NCBI RefSeq assembly: GCF_002964975.1
Contig: NZ_PSZM01000036.1
Location: 124,001-188,000, forward strand
Source: Apibacter adventoris
Lineage (GTDB): Bacteria; Bacteroidota; Bacteroidia; Flavobacteriales; Weeksellaceae
Length of the DNA: 64,000 bases
Direction of reading: 5' to 3'
Shown: one piece after another, positions 47,946-57,823 of the stretch
Layout of the letters: every line of letters starts with the position of its first letter
How positions within the stretch are numbered: position 1 is the first letter of the stretch
Program-made: the position numbers and the translations under genes
Notes under the pieces: model-generated
What the model saw: only the letters and a program-made list of their open reading frames with translations
What the model was told of the DNA's origin: nothing
The model's database searches: none

Positions 47946-49211
47946 ATGGATGCATTACAAACCATAAAACAAAGATTTGGTATAATTGGAAATGATATAT
48001 TACTTAATAGGGCTTTAGAAAAAGCCATACAAGTAGCTCCAACAGATATTTCTGTTTTAGTAATAGGAGAAAGTGGTGTAGGTAAAGAATTTATACCTAA
48101 AATTATACACAATCTATCTCCAAGAAAGCATAAACAATATATAGCAGTAAATTGTGGAGCTATACCTGAAGGAACCATAGATTCCGAACTTTTTGGACAT
48201 GAAAAAGGGTCTTTTACAGGAGCAGATAAAGTAAGAAAAGGTTATTTTGAAGTAGCAGACGGAGGTACTATATTTTTAGATGAAGTAGGCGAATTACCTC
48301 TTCAAACACAAGTTCGTTTATTAAGAGTGTTAGAAAGTGGAGAATTTATGAAAGTAGGTTCTTCTAACTTACAAAAAACCAATGTAAGAATTGTTGCAGC
48401 AACAAATGTAAATTTATTAGATGCTATTAAAAAAGGAAATTTCAGAGAAGATTTATACTACAGATTAAATACAGTACAAATTGATATACCTGCATTAAGA
48501 GATAGAAAAGAAGATATACCTTTATTATTTAGAAAATTTGCGATTGATTTTTCTGAAAAATACCGAATGCCTTCCATACAACTATCGGAAGAAGCTATAC
48601 ATTATATTCAAAATTATTACTGGCCTGGAAATATACGTCAGTTAAGAAATTTTACAGAACAAATTACAGTAGTAGAAACTCAAAGAGAGTTATCTTTAGA
48701 ACAGGTTCAAGAATATTTAAAAGCTATACCTACTACTTCACTGATCAATGTCAAAGATAAAAGTGAAAATCATTCAGATTTTTCTACAGAAAGAGAAATA
48801 CTATACAAATTTCTTTTTGATATGAAAAAAGATTTAAATGATTTAAAAGCTCTAACCTTAGACCTTATTAAAAATAAAGGAGAAACAGGTCTTACACCCA
48901 ATGAAAAAGATCTATTTCAAAAAGTATATAAAGATTATGAATCTCCTAAACCAGAAGGAGTGCTATATTATGAGGAAAAACCTATTTTACCAAATGTTAC
49001 TACAGTAAATAATTATCACGATGATGTTATAGAAGATTATGAAGATATATCTAGTCAGGCAGAATCTTTATCTTTACAGAAAAAAGAAGAAGAATTAATT
49101 AGAAAAGCACTTGAGAAATATAATGGAAAACGAAAATTGGCTGCCAAAGAATTAGGGATTTCAGAAAGAACTTTATACAGAAAAATAAAACAATTTAATC
49201 TTGAAGAATAA
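47946..49211 (+). CDS. Sigma-54-dependent transcription activator without a receiver domain
   Basis: A 421-residue enhancer-binding protein. The AAA+ domain starts almost at the N-terminus: Walker A GESGVGKE, the sigma-54 contact loop GSFTGA (GAFTGA in most members), Walker B IFLDEVGE and the R-finger region REDLYYRL. A long linker leads to a Fis-type helix-turn-helix at the end (KRKLAAKELGISERTLYRKI). No receiver or sensor domain is present, so its control is unknown. It lies between miaB and lptE and overlaps lptE by 11 bases. Confidence 0.93.
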   Translation: MDALQTIKQRFGIIGNDILLNRALEKAIQVAPTDISVLVIGESGVGKEFIPKIIHNLSPRKHKQYIAVNCGAIPEGTIDSELFGHEKGSFTGADKVRKGYFEVADGGTIFLDEVGELPLQTQVRLLRVLESGEFMKVGSSNLQKTNVRIVAATNVNLLDAIKKGNFREDLYYRLNTVQIDIPALRDRKEDIPLLFRKFAIDFSEKYRMPSIQLSEEAIHYIQNYYWPGNIRQLRNFTEQITVVETQRELSLEQVQEYLKAIPTTSLINVKDKSENHSDFSTEREILYKFLFDMKKDLNDLKALTLDLIKNKGETGLTPNEKDLFQKVYKDYESPKPEGVLYYEEKPILPNVTTVNNYHDDVIEDYEDISSQAESLSLQKKEEELIRKALEKYNGKRKLAAKELGISERTLYRKIKQFNLEE

Positions 49212-49707
49212 AATAATAAAAATAACGGCATTTTTTTTTGTAACTATTTTTTTATTAGGATGTTATACCTTTACAGGGTCTTCATTAGACCCAAGCATAA
49301 AAACAGTTCAGATAAAATCTTTTCCTAATTTTTCGGCATATCAAAGTCCTAACTTAAGTGTAGATTTTACTACTGCATTACAAAATAGATTTAATCAACG
49401 AACAAAATTACAAGCAACAAACATTAACCCGGATATTACAATAGAAGGAGAAATTACTAATTTTGCTGAGTCTCCTGTTAGTATTCAAAGTGGATCAGAT
49501 CAGGCTATTAATAACAGATTGACAATTACTGTAGCTGTAAGATATGAAAACAAATTACAACCTGATAAAAACTTTCAAAAATCATATTCAGATTATGAAG
49601 ACTTTGCAAGTTCTGAACTTCTAATAAATGTTCAGGATGCTTTAACACAAAAAATAAATCAAAGAATAATAGATCAAATATTTAATGACATTGTAGCTGA
49701 TTGGTAG
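49201..49707 (+). CDS. lptE: LPS assembly lipoprotein LptE
   Basis: A 168-residue outer-membrane lipoprotein (leader ending in FLLGC, Cys21) that plugs LptD during lipopolysaccharide insertion. The sequence CYTFTGSSLDPSIKTVQIKS followed by ALQNRF matches Bacteroidota LptE. It starts with TTG inside the 3' end of the sigma-54 activator gene. The next gene begins directly after its stop. Confidence 0.88.
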   Translation: MKNKIIKITAFFFVTIFLLGCYTFTGSSLDPSIKTVQIKSFPNFSAYQSPNLSVDFTTALQNRFNQRTKLQATNINPDITIEGEITNFAESPVSIQSGSDQAINNRLTITVAVRYENKLQPDKNFQKSYSDYEDFASSELLINVQDALTQKINQRIIDQIFNDIVADW

Positions 49708-50868
49708 ATGAGTGAAAGCAGAATTATACAATTAATTAATTCACCTGAATTGTTGGAATTTTCAGATGAAACATATATTGCAAGAGAATTAGAAAAATAC
49801 CCTTTTGTGCAATCATTTCATTATCTTTATTTAAAATGGAAGTTAAGTTATACGAAAGAAGATTGTACAGATAGTATAGAAAAGTTATCGATATATTCTA
49901 CTCATAGAGAATTAATAAAAGAAATAGTTGATCATACAGAAAAAAAAGTATTAAAGTTTGCAGATCATACTGATAAAGAAGATTGGGCTCAGGAAAATAA
50001 TTTAGAATCTACTACATTAGAAGAAAATTCGAAAAAAGAGATAGAAAATAAAATTTCAGAAGAAGAAAATAAAGTAACAACCGATGAAATGAAAACAGAA
50101 TCAGCCGAAAATAAATTTACTGATTTAGAAAACCACCATAATAAAAATTTAATAAATAATTTTGAAGAAGAAAATTATATAAAATTAGCACAAGAAGAAA
50201 AGAATAAAAAAGGACAAATTAATATCAATAAATTAGGATTATCTTATTTATTTACACCAGAAGATGATGAAACAAAGTATGATCAAAGCCTTAAGGAAAT
50301 AAAAAATGTTTCTGATATTAAAAAAGAAGATTTACAAATAGAAAGTGAATGTATAGATTTAGATACATCAGAAAGTTCAGATATGTCTAAAAATCATGTA
50401 TCCAGAGAGTTAGGCAACCAATATATTCAAGAAGACGAAAAGGGCAAAGAAGAAAAAGAACAATATAAAAGCTCAATTATAAATATAACAACCTCTGAAG
50501 AAAAATTAACATTTAATCAATGGTTGTCGTTTTCAAAACATTCTCTAGACAATAAAGATGATAAAAAGACAGATACAGATACATCAAATAAAAAAAATCA
50601 AAATAATGTCATAGAGAAATTTATAGAAAACAACCCTAAAATAACTCCTCCCAAAAAAGGAGGGAAAAGTAAACAAGAATTTGATTTTAAAAAAGAAGAG
50701 ATAAAAGATATTGCGAATTTAATGACAATAACATTGGCTCAATTATATGTAGAACAAGGCAGATATGATACAGCAATTACAGCATATAAAATATTAAGTT
50801 TGAAATATCCAGAAAAAAGTAGTTATTTTGCATTGGAAATTAAAAAAATTAAGAAATTAAAAAACTGA
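49708..50868 (+). CDS. TPR-containing conserved protein
   Basis: A 386-residue protein with a helical N-terminus (LINSPELLEFSDETYIAREL). A long Glu/Lys/Asn-rich, probably unstructured middle (about 90-320) follows. The C-terminus has one TPR-like pair (LAQLYVEQGRYDTAITAYKI). It is common between lptE and secG in flavobacteria. Function unknown. It has no signal peptide and would be cytoplasmic. Confidence 0.8.
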   Translation: MSESRIIQLINSPELLEFSDETYIARELEKYPFVQSFHYLYLKWKLSYTKEDCTDSIEKLSIYSTHRELIKEIVDHTEKKVLKFADHTDKEDWAQENNLESTTLEENSKKEIENKISEEENKVTTDEMKTESAENKFTDLENHHNKNLINNFEEENYIKLAQEEKNKKGQININKLGLSYLFTPEDDETKYDQSLKEIKNVSDIKKEDLQIESECIDLDTSESSDMSKNHVSRELGNQYIQEDEKGKEEKEQYKSSIINITTSEEKLTFNQWLSFSKHSLDNKDDKKTDTDTSNKKNQNNVIEKFIENNPKITPPKKGGKSKQEFDFKKEEIKDIANLMTITLAQLYVEQGRYDTAITAYKILSLKYPEKSSYFALEIKKIKKLKN

Positions 50869-50889
50869 AAATAAAAAAGAAATAAAAAT

Positions 50890-51210
50890 ATGACAACAGT
50901 TTATGGTATAATAATGATATTTATAATTATAGCCTGTATTTTACTAGTTTTAGTTGTGTTATCACAAAATCCTAAAGGAGGAGGATTAAGTTCAACTTTT
51001 GGCGGAAGCGGAACCCAAATGTTTGGTGTTCAGAAAACTAATGATTTTATGGATAAAGCAACCTGGTCGTTGGGAGGGATTATTGTAGTTCTATCAATTT
51101 TTGCAGCAGTGTTGATAGCAAAGCCATCAGTATATAATTCTAAAGACCAACAAGTTCCACAGTCCAGTCATTCGCAACAACCTGTTAATCCGGCTAATAA
51201 CGGAAAGTAA
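50890..51210 (+). CDS. secG: Preprotein translocase subunit SecG
   Basis: A 106-residue protein with two membrane helices (5-25 and about 58-78) and the conserved loop LSQNPKGGGLSSTFGG between them. It is part of the SecYEG channel. The C-terminal tail is Gln/Pro-rich. Confidence 0.93.
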   Translation: MTTVYGIIMIFIIIACILLVLVVLSQNPKGGGLSSTFGGSGTQMFGVQKTNDFMDKATWSLGGIIVVLSIFAAVLIAKPSVYNSKDQQVPQSSHSQQPVNPANNGK

Positions 51211-51287
51211 TATACATTATACATTGAAAATAATATAATTGACACTAAAAAAAATAATAACTTAAAGCTCTTAAAAAAATCATTGTT

Positions 51288-52193
51288 GTGTTAGGAAGAA
51301 GGCAGATTAGAGAAAAGATTCTACAAGCTATCTATGCATATAACATAGGAGGGAATAGTATAGAATATGTAGAAAAGAAGATGTTTCAGTCAATAGAAGA
51401 GATTTATGATTTATATGTTTATGAATTAAACTTATTATTGGCAGTTAAAGAATATGCATTAGAAATAATTGAAAGGAAAAAACAAAAAAGATTTGCAACA
51501 GAAGAAGAAAAAAATCCGAATTTAAAATTTGTTCAAAACAGAATATTCCAATTATTAGAAGAAAATAAGGCAAGAAAAGAATATTCAGCTAAACATTTAG
51601 AATTATCATGGCATTTAAACAATAACTATCCGGCTATGATTTTTAAAAAGTTTCTGACATCCAGAAGCTATTTTGAATATATGGAAAATCCAACTTCTGA
51701 TTTTGAGGCAGATAAAAAAATTATTTTAAAATTGTTTTTAAAATATATTGCAGATAATGATATAATGTATGAATGGTTTGAAGAATTAAAACTATCATGG
51801 GCAGATGATATGCATATTGCAAATAATATGGTCCTGAAGACTTTAAAATCAATAGAAGAAGGAAAACCATTTAAAACACTTATTCAAGTTCTTAAATCCG
51901 AAGAAGACATAGACTTTGCAAAAAATTTATTTCGAGCAACCATTAAATACTATCCTGAAAGTTTAAATCTTATTGAAGAAAGGTCTAAAAACTGGGAGTT
52001 GGATAGAATTGCTGAAATTGATAAAATTATTTTATCGATGGGTTTTACAGAACTTAATAATTTTCCACAAGTTCCGGCCAAAGTAGTTATTAATGAATGT
52101 ATAGAATTAGCTAAAGTATATTCTAGTTCAAAAAGTAATGTATTCATAAATGGAATCTTAGATAAATATGCAAGAGATACCAATAAAGTGTAA
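51288..52193 (+). CDS. nusB: Transcription antitermination factor NusB
   Basis: A 301-residue NusB, about twice the usual length, as is typical in Bacteroidota. The N-terminal GRRQIREKILQAIYAY and the C-terminal NusB core (EIDKIILSMGFTELNNFP, VVINECIELAKVYSS) are clear. The extra helical segment lies between them. It promotes rRNA antitermination with NusE. The start is GTG. Confidence 0.93.
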   Translation: MLGRRQIREKILQAIYAYNIGGNSIEYVEKKMFQSIEEIYDLYVYELNLLLAVKEYALEIIERKKQKRFATEEEKNPNLKFVQNRIFQLLEENKARKEYSAKHLELSWHLNNNYPAMIFKKFLTSRSYFEYMENPTSDFEADKKIILKLFLKYIADNDIMYEWFEELKLSWADDMHIANNMVLKTLKSIEEGKPFKTLIQVLKSEEDIDFAKNLFRATIKYYPESLNLIEERSKNWELDRIAEIDKIILSMGFTELNNFPQVPAKVVINECIELAKVYSSSKSNVFINGILDKYARDTNKV

Positions 52194-52206
52194 TATAGAA
52201 AAAATC

Positions 52207-52665
52207 ATGAAACTAAATAATAAAAAAATATTTATCTTATTGACTGCGATTTTGACTTTAGGAAGTTGTACTAAACAGAAAGAATCAACCTCTCAAAATC
52301 AATTAAATGAGGAGAATCAGGAATTGAGAAGTAAAAATGATAAAACTCTTAAAATTATTGACGAATCAGAAATACAGTTTGATGAAGATAGCTATGATTT
52401 CAAAGAAATTAAGAAAGGAGAAACAGTAAGTCATGTTTTTCATTTTACCAATAAAGGAAAAAGGCCTTTAGTAATTTCAGAAGTAAGACCCTCTTGTGGA
52501 TGTACAACTCCTAAATATACAAAAGAACCTGTGGCACCAGGGAAAAAAGGGTCTATAACCGTTACTTTTGATTCATCTAATTTCGAAGGAACTGTTTTAA
52601 AATCAATAACCGTATCAGGTAATTTTCATACAAAAGTAATTAAATTTCAAGCAAAAATTAATTAA
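52207..52665 (+). CDS. DUF1573 lipoprotein
   Basis: A 152-residue lipoprotein from ATG 52207 (MKLNNKKIFILLTAILTLGSC, Cys21). The frame is open from 52168 inside nusB, but only the internal ATG gives a proper leader. The mature protein has one DUF1573 Ig-like domain: DFKEIKKGETVSHVFHFTN, then RPSCGCTTPKYTKEP. Such proteins lie in the envelope of Bacteroidota. Role unknown. The next gene, yajC, starts 14 bases downstream. Confidence 0.9.
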   Translation: MKLNNKKIFILLTAILTLGSCTKQKESTSQNQLNEENQELRSKNDKTLKIIDESEIQFDEDSYDFKEIKKGETVSHVFHFTNKGKRPLVISEVRPSCGCTTPKYTKEPVAPGKKGSITVTFDSSNFEGTVLKSITVSGNFHTKVIKFQAKIN

Positions 52666-52679
52666 ACAAGAATCAATAT

Positions 52680-53000
52680 ATGTTAGCAATAGTTTTACAA
52701 GCAAAGCAAGGAATGGACTGGACGGCTTTTCTTCCGTTAATTTTATTATTTGTAGTTTTTTATTTCTTTTTTATTAGACCTCAAACAAAAAGGCAAAAAG
52801 AAGAAAAAAGCTTTCAGGAAAATATTAACAAAGGCACTCGAATAGTAACAACTTCAGGAATTCATGGTAAGGTAGCTGAAATTATGGAAGATGGAATAAT
52901 TATTGAAACAATGGCGGGAAAAATAAAATTTGAAAAATCATCAATATCAAGAGAACTTTCTATAGCTCGCTATCCGGAAAATGCTCCCGCAAAAAAATAG
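52680..53000 (+). CDS. yajC: Preprotein translocase accessory protein YajC
   Basis: A 106-residue protein with one membrane helix (about 18-35, LILLFVVFYFFFIRP) and the family motif RPQTKRQKEEKSF, followed by GTRIVTTSGIHGKV. It associates with SecDF. A terminator follows its stop. Confidence 0.94.
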   Translation: MLAIVLQAKQGMDWTAFLPLILLFVVFYFFFIRPQTKRQKEEKSFQENINKGTRIVTTSGIHGKVAEIMEDGIIIETMAGKIKFEKSSISRELSIARYPENAPAKK

Positions 53001-53022
53001 AATAGAAATTTAAAATAATCAT

Positions 53023-53054
53023 AGCATACTCTATTCTGTATAGAGTATGCTTTT
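53023..53054 (+). terminator. Terminator after yajC
   Basis: AGCATACTCTA (53023-53033) pairs with TAGAGTATGCT (53041-53051), followed by T residues. The ATG at 53047 lies within the stem, which argues against it as the mnmA start. Confidence 0.85.
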
Positions 53055-53073
53055 AATTTTTAGTAATAAACGA

Positions 53074-54264
53074 ATGAGAGTTGTAGTAGGTTTATCAGGA
53101 GGTGTAGATTCAAGTGTAGCAGCTTATTTGCTCCAAAAACAAGGTCATGAAGTAATCGGCTTATTTATGCGTAATTGGAATGATGCAGAATTTACGCTCG
53201 AAGAAGAATGTCCTTGGGTAGAAGATAGTAATGATGCACTCTTAATAGCTCAAAAATTGGATATTCCTTATCAAGTAATTGACTTATCAAATATTTATAA
53301 GGAGAAAATTGTGGATTATATGTTTAAAGAATATGAGCGAGGAAGAACTCCCAATCCGGATGTATTATGTAATAGAGAAATAAAATTTGACGTCTTTTTA
53401 CAGACAGCTTTATCGTTGGGGGCAGACAAAGTTGCTACTGGTCATTATGCCAGAATAGATACTTTAGATTTGAAAGGTAAAACCTATTATAAACTTTTAG
53501 CAGGAGTTGATAAAAATAAAGATCAATCCTATTTTTTATGTCAATTAAATCAATATCAATTATCCAAGGCATTATTTCCGATTGGTAATCTTACTAAGCC
53601 CGAAGTAAGAGAAATTGCGCGGGAAATAGGTTTAGTAACAGCAGATAAAAAAGATTCACAAGGCTTATGTTTTATAGGGAAAGTAAGTCTTCCTGATTTT
53701 TTACAACAACAATTGAAGTCCAAAAAAGGAGATATAATAGAAATTTCATCAAATAATCCAAAATATAAAGAAAAGCAACTGTTTTCCGATTTTTTAAACA
53801 AAAAAGAAGAATTAAATTATTTATCTACTCCGATCCAATACAGTAAACATGATGGAAAAAAAATAGCAGAACATATGGGGGCTCATTATTATACCATAGG
53901 TCAGCGAAAAGGTTTAGGTATAGGAGGCCATATAGAACCCTGTTTCGTGTTAGCCACTGATACTAATGAAAATATTATTTATGTGGGAGAAGGTAAATTA
54001 CATCCAGGTTTATTCAGAAAAGTATTATCTATAAACAAAAAAGATATACACTGGATTAGAGAAGATTTAAAATTAGAATCAGGACAACATTTAGATGTAG
54101 ATGTAAGAATAAGATATAGACAATCTTTACAGCATGCTACTTTATATCAGTTTGAAGAAAACTTATTCATAGAATTTAAAAAACCACAATCAGCAATAAC
54201 AAGCGGACAATTTGCTACTTGGTATGTTGCAGATGAATTACTTGGGAGTGGTGTCATTGCTTAA
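53074..54264 (+). CDS. mnmA: tRNA-specific 2-thiouridylase
   Basis: An enzyme of 396 residues that thiolates U34 of Lys, Glu and Gln tRNAs. The PP-loop is [13 protein letters not shown]. The two catalytic Cys are in [13 protein letters not shown] and [18 protein letters not shown] and SGQFATWY are also conserved. ATG 53074 ([10 protein letters not shown]) is chosen over the ATG at 53047, which is inside a terminator stem. The middle section is somewhat long (about 220-270). Confidence 0.96.
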   Translation: MRVVVGLSGGVDSSVAAYLLQKQGHEVIGLFMRNWNDAEFTLEEECPWVEDSNDALLIAQKLDIPYQVIDLSNIYKEKIVDYMFKEYERGRTPNPDVLCNREIKFDVFLQTALSLGADKVATGHYARIDTLDLKGKTYYKLLAGVDKNKDQSYFLCQLNQYQLSKALFPIGNLTKPEVREIAREIGLVTADKKDSQGLCFIGKVSLPDFLQQQLKSKKGDIIEISSNNPKYKEKQLFSDFLNKKEELNYLSTPIQYSKHDGKKIAEHMGAHYYTIGQRKGLGIGGHIEPCFVLATDTNENIIYVGEGKLHPGLFRKVLSINKKDIHWIREDLKLESGQHLDVDVRIRYRQSLQHATLYQFEENLFIEFKKPQSAITSGQFATWYVADELLGSGVIA

Positions 54265-54268
54265 AATA

Positions 54269-54979
54269 TTATTCAAAAATTAATTTTAAAATATCCAAAG
54301 AAGTAGGTTTTTTAAAATTAGTTAAATGCATTTTATAATAGGTTAAAATTTCTTCTAACATTCGGGAACGTTGAGTCGAATTAAAACAATTTTTTTCATC
54401 ATTAAAATCATATTCTAGTAAAATATTCCATAAATGTGAATTATTTTCTTGATTTATACTTTTTCCTTTCAAAGAAAATATTCCATCATCTAAATTAAAA
54501 TATGGTAATTTAGAATTTGTATTTAAAGGATAAAATCCCAGATATTTAGAAAGATTTATTAAGAAATAAAGATGGAAATCTGCAAAATTATTTTTACGAT
54601 TATCCAAAGCAATGAGGTGGGTTTTTATATACTGATATAGAGATAGATCCTTAACATGTTCATTACTAAGAATTTGATTTAAAATTTCACCAATAAAAGT
54701 AAGGATAGAAGATTTAATAAGATCAGTATGAATCTCTTTAAAAAAATAGCTAGGATTAATTTCTTTAACCAATTCTAAAGAACCATTTTTTTTAGGATAA
54801 AATATAATCTCAATTTCATTTAAAATAAATAGGAAATATTTTTTTCTATATTTTTTAGAAAAATAATTTTTTAAAATAAAACTTTTAAAACCGTATTCAT
54901 CTGTGTAACAACGAAGAATTAAAGATGTATCCCCATATTTTATATAAGAAAGTAAAAAAGCCTTAGTATTTTGCATCAT
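54269..54979 (-). CDS. recO: DNA repair protein RecO
   Basis: A 236-residue recombination mediator of the RecFOR pathway. The N-terminal OB-fold (KAFLLSYIKYGDTSLILRCY) and the helical C-terminal domain (FADFHLYFLINLSKYLGFYP) match Bacteroidota RecO. The zinc-finger Cys of some RecO proteins are absent, as is usual in this phylum. It converges on mnmA with only four bases between the stops and no hairpin. Confidence 0.88.
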   Translation of the reverse strand: MMQNTKAFLLSYIKYGDTSLILRCYTDEYGFKSFILKNYFSKKYRKKYFLFILNEIEIIFYPKKNGSLELVKEINPSYFFKEIHTDLIKSSILTFIGEILNQILSNEHVKDLSLYQYIKTHLIALDNRKNNFADFHLYFLINLSKYLGFYPLNTNSKLPYFNLDDGIFSLKGKSINQENNSHLWNILLEYDFNDEKNCFNSTQRSRMLEEILTYYKMHLTNFKKPTSLDILKLIFE

Positions 54980-55074
54980 TTTGTATACAAAAATAAAATA
55001 CTATTTTTGAAGTTAAAACAGAAGAAATAATTTTTAATTGAAAAAACTTATTAACAAAAAATTCACCAAGATAT

Positions 55075-55104
55075 TTGGAAAGTCAAAAATGTTTTATAAA
55101 TTTG
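55075..55104 (+). promoter_or_regulatory. Promoter of rplM-rpsI
   Basis: TTG at 55075-55077 and TAAATTTG at 55097-55104 with a 19-base spacer form the clearest full Bacteroidota promoter in the window. It lies 47 bases before rplM. Confidence 0.75.
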
Positions 55105-55151
55105 CAACCCTGTTTAGATCAATTATTTTAAAATAAGGTAAAAAGATAAAA

Positions 55152-55607
55152 GTGAATACACTAAGTTACAAAACCGTATCAGCAAATAAAGAGACTGCAA
55201 ACAAAGAGTGGTTACTTGTAGATGCAGAAGGACAGCGTTTAGGTCGTTTAGCTTCAAAATTAGCTAAGATTTTGCGCGGAAAACATAAAACAAATTTTAC
55301 GCCTCATGCAGATTGTGGAGATAATGTAATTGTTATTAATGCAGAAAAGGTTGTTTTGTCTGGAAACAAAAATGAACAAAAAGAGTATATAAGATATACG
55401 GGATATCCTGGCGGACAAAGATTTTCAAGTGTTTCTGATGTTAAAGCTAAAGATCCTAAAAGATTATTGGAATTTGCGGTAAGAGGAATGCTTCCTAAAA
55501 ATAAATTAGGAAGAAAAATCCTTAATAACCTATACCTTTATGAGGGAACAGAACATGAACAATCTGCTCAACAGCCAAAATCATTAGATATTAACACTTT
55601 CATTTAA
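55152..55607 (+). CDS. rplM: 50S ribosomal protein L13
   Basis: A 151-residue L13 with family motifs WLLVDAEGQRLGRLASKLAK, TPHADCGDNVIVINAEKV and GMLPKNKLGRK. GTG start. It forms a two-gene operon with rpsI, 13 bases downstream. Confidence 0.97.
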   Translation: MNTLSYKTVSANKETANKEWLLVDAEGQRLGRLASKLAKILRGKHKTNFTPHADCGDNVIVINAEKVVLSGNKNEQKEYIRYTGYPGGQRFSSVSDVKAKDPKRLLEFAVRGMLPKNKLGRKILNNLYLYEGTEHEQSAQQPKSLDINTFI

Positions 55608-55620
55608 TTAATTAATCATA

Positions 55621-56007
55621 ATGTCAGTTACACATAAAATAGGAAGAAGAAAGACCTCTATAGCGAGAGTTTATCTATCTGAAGGAAAAGGACAAGTTAC
55701 CGTTAATGGTAGAGATTATAAAGAATATTTTCCAACAGAAATGTTACAATATAAAATAAACCAACCTTTTCAGCTAACACAAACTGTAGGGCAATATGAT
55801 CTTAAAGTTAGTGTTTATGGAGGAGGAGTAACAGGGCAAGTAGAAGCTATTAGATTAGCAATTTCCAGAGCTTTGGTATCTATAAATGAAGAAAATAAAG
55901 CATTTTTAAAACCTGAAGGACTTTTAACAAGAGATCCAAGGATGGTGGAAAGAAAGAAATACGGTCAGAAAAAAGCACGTAAAAGATTTCAATTCTCTAA
56001 ACGTTAA
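55621..56007 (+). CDS. rpsI: 30S ribosomal protein S9
   Basis: A 128-residue S9. It has IGRRKTSIARVYL at the start, GGGVTGQVEAIRLAISRAL in the core and the basic tail GQKKARKRFQFSKR that reaches the P-site tRNA. A terminator follows. Confidence 0.98.
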   Translation: MSVTHKIGRRKTSIARVYLSEGKGQVTVNGRDYKEYFPTEMLQYKINQPFQLTQTVGQYDLKVSVYGGGVTGQVEAIRLAISRALVSINEENKAFLKPEGLLTRDPRMVERKKYGQKKARKRFQFSKR

Positions 56008-56026
56008 TATTTTTTCACTGCAAAAA

Positions 56027-56055
56027 AATAACCACTATACAATAGTGGTTATTTT
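56027..56055 (+). terminator. Terminator between rpsI and rpsB
   Basis: AATAACCACTAT (56027-56038) pairs with ATAGTGGTTATT (56042-56053) around a three-base loop, followed by T residues. It separates the two ribosomal operons. Confidence 0.88.
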
Positions 56056-56160
56056 AATTAAAAAAATAAAGTAAATTTAAAATTGCCGTTTAGTTTAGCA
56101 TCCAAACTCAAAAATATTGATGTTGATTGCACAAACTGCGGAACGTAAACTAAAAAAAAT

Positions 56161-56961
56161 ATGGCAAAAGTAAACGTCAAAGACCTTTTAAATGCGGGAG
56201 TGCATTTTGGTCACCTTACCAGAAAGTGGAATCCACATATGGCTCCATACATTTTCATGGAGAAAAATGGAATCCATATTATAGATTTGCATAAAACAGC
56301 TGTAAAATTAGATGAAGCTTCAAATGCATTAGGTAAAATTGCTACTTCAGGAAGAAAAATTCTTTTTGTAGCTACAAAAAAACAAGCCAAAGATATTGTT
56401 GCGAAACATGCAGAATCTGTGAATATGCCATACATTACAGAAAGATGGCCAGGAGGTATGTTAACAAACTTTGTAACTATTCGAAAAGCAGTTAAAAAAA
56501 TGAATTCCATCGATAGAATGAAAAAAGATGGAACATTTGAAACTTTATCTAAAAAAGAAAGATTACAAGTTGATCGTCAACGTGCCAAATTAGAGAAAAA
56601 TTTAGGTTCTATTGCAGATATGACCCGTTTACCATCTGCAATATTTGTTGTTGATATATTAAGAGAACATATAGCTGTAACAGAAGCTAAAAAATTAGGA
56701 ATTCCTGTATTTGCAATTGTAGATACTAACTCAGATCCTCAATTAGTAGATTTTCCAATTCCTGGAAATGATGACGCTTCCAAATCCATTGATTTGATAC
56801 TTGAAACTGTAACAAATTCTATAAAAGAAGGATTATCTGTAAGAAAAGCAGAAAAAGCAGAAAAATCTAAAAGTAAAGAAGAAGCTAATGACGATGATAT
56901 TCTACTAGGAGAAGAAAATGAAGTAATAGTAGAAGAAAATGCTGAAGGAAACGAAGAATAA
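56161..56961 (+). CDS. rpsB: 30S ribosomal protein S2
   Basis: A 266-residue S2. It has LLNAGVHFGHLTRKWNPHM, RWPGGMLTNFVTIR and PVFAIVDTNSDP. A 30-residue acidic tail (EEANDDDILLGEENE) extends beyond the core, as in other Bacteroidota. It is upstream of tsf by 29 bases. Confidence 0.98.
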   Translation: MAKVNVKDLLNAGVHFGHLTRKWNPHMAPYIFMEKNGIHIIDLHKTAVKLDEASNALGKIATSGRKILFVATKKQAKDIVAKHAESVNMPYITERWPGGMLTNFVTIRKAVKKMNSIDRMKKDGTFETLSKKERLQVDRQRAKLEKNLGSIADMTRLPSAIFVVDILREHIAVTEAKKLGIPVFAIVDTNSDPQLVDFPIPGNDDASKSIDLILETVTNSIKEGLSVRKAEKAEKSKSKEEANDDDILLGEENEVIVEENAEGNEE

Positions 56962-56990
56962 AAATCAGTTTAATAAAAAATAAAATAAAA

Positions 56991-57809
56991 ATGTCATATT
57001 CACCAAAAGCCGCTGATGTAGCTAAATTAAGAAACGTTACAGGAGCTGGAATGATGGACTCAAAAAAAGCTTTAATTGAAGCAGAAGGAGATTTCGATAA
57101 GGCTATTGATTTATTAAGGAAAAAAGGACAAAAAGTTGCAGCTAATAGGGCAGATAGAGAAAGTCATGAAGGAGCTGTAATTGCAGTTGTAAATCCGGAA
57201 AATACTAAAGCAGCAATAATAAAATTAAATTGTGAAACTGATTTTGTTGCTAAAAATGATAACTTTATTAAGTTAGCCACAGACTTTGCTAACTTAGCTT
57301 TAAAATTTAATACTAAAGAAGAATTATTATCTGCTGATTTTAATGGAATTCCTGTAAGTGAAAAGCTAATAGAACAAACAGGCGTTATTGGAGAAAAAAT
57401 TGAAATATCAGAAGTAAAAATATTAGAAGCTCCATTTGTAGGCTCTTATATACATGCAGGTAATAAAATTGCTGCAGCTGTTGGATTATCTAAATCATTT
57501 GATAAATCCGCAGAAGTAGCTAAGAATATCTCTATGCAGGTTGCAGCAATGAATCCAATAGCTTTAGATGAATCACAGGTAGATGCTTCAGTAATTGAAA
57601 AAGAATTAGAAATTGCTAAAGACCAATTACGTCAAGAAGGTAAGCCTGAAGCTATGCTAGAAAATATAGCCAAAGGTAAATTAAATAAATTTTTCAAAGA
57701 TAATACTTTAGTTAAACAAGATTATATTAAGGGAGAAAAAACTTCAGTAGAAGACTATGTAAAATCCGTTGACCCTGAAGTAAAAATTGTTGGATTTATT
57801 AGAATATAA
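56991..57809 (+). CDS. tsf: Elongation factor Ts
   Basis: A 272-residue EF-Ts, the nucleotide exchange factor of EF-Tu. The N-terminal UBA-like domain has LRNVTGAGMMDSKKALIEAE. The core has KLNCETDFVAKNDNF and VGSYIHAGNKIAA. It ends the rpsB operon before a strong terminator. Confidence 0.98.
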   Translation: MSYSPKAADVAKLRNVTGAGMMDSKKALIEAEGDFDKAIDLLRKKGQKVAANRADRESHEGAVIAVVNPENTKAAIIKLNCETDFVAKNDNFIKLATDFANLALKFNTKEELLSADFNGIPVSEKLIEQTGVIGEKIEISEVKILEAPFVGSYIHAGNKIAAAVGLSKSFDKSAEVAKNISMQVAAMNPIALDESQVDASVIEKELEIAKDQLRQEGKPEAMLENIAKGKLNKFFKDNTLVKQDYIKGEKTSVEDYVKSVDPEVKIVGFIRI

Positions 57810-57823
57810 AATTATATATATTT

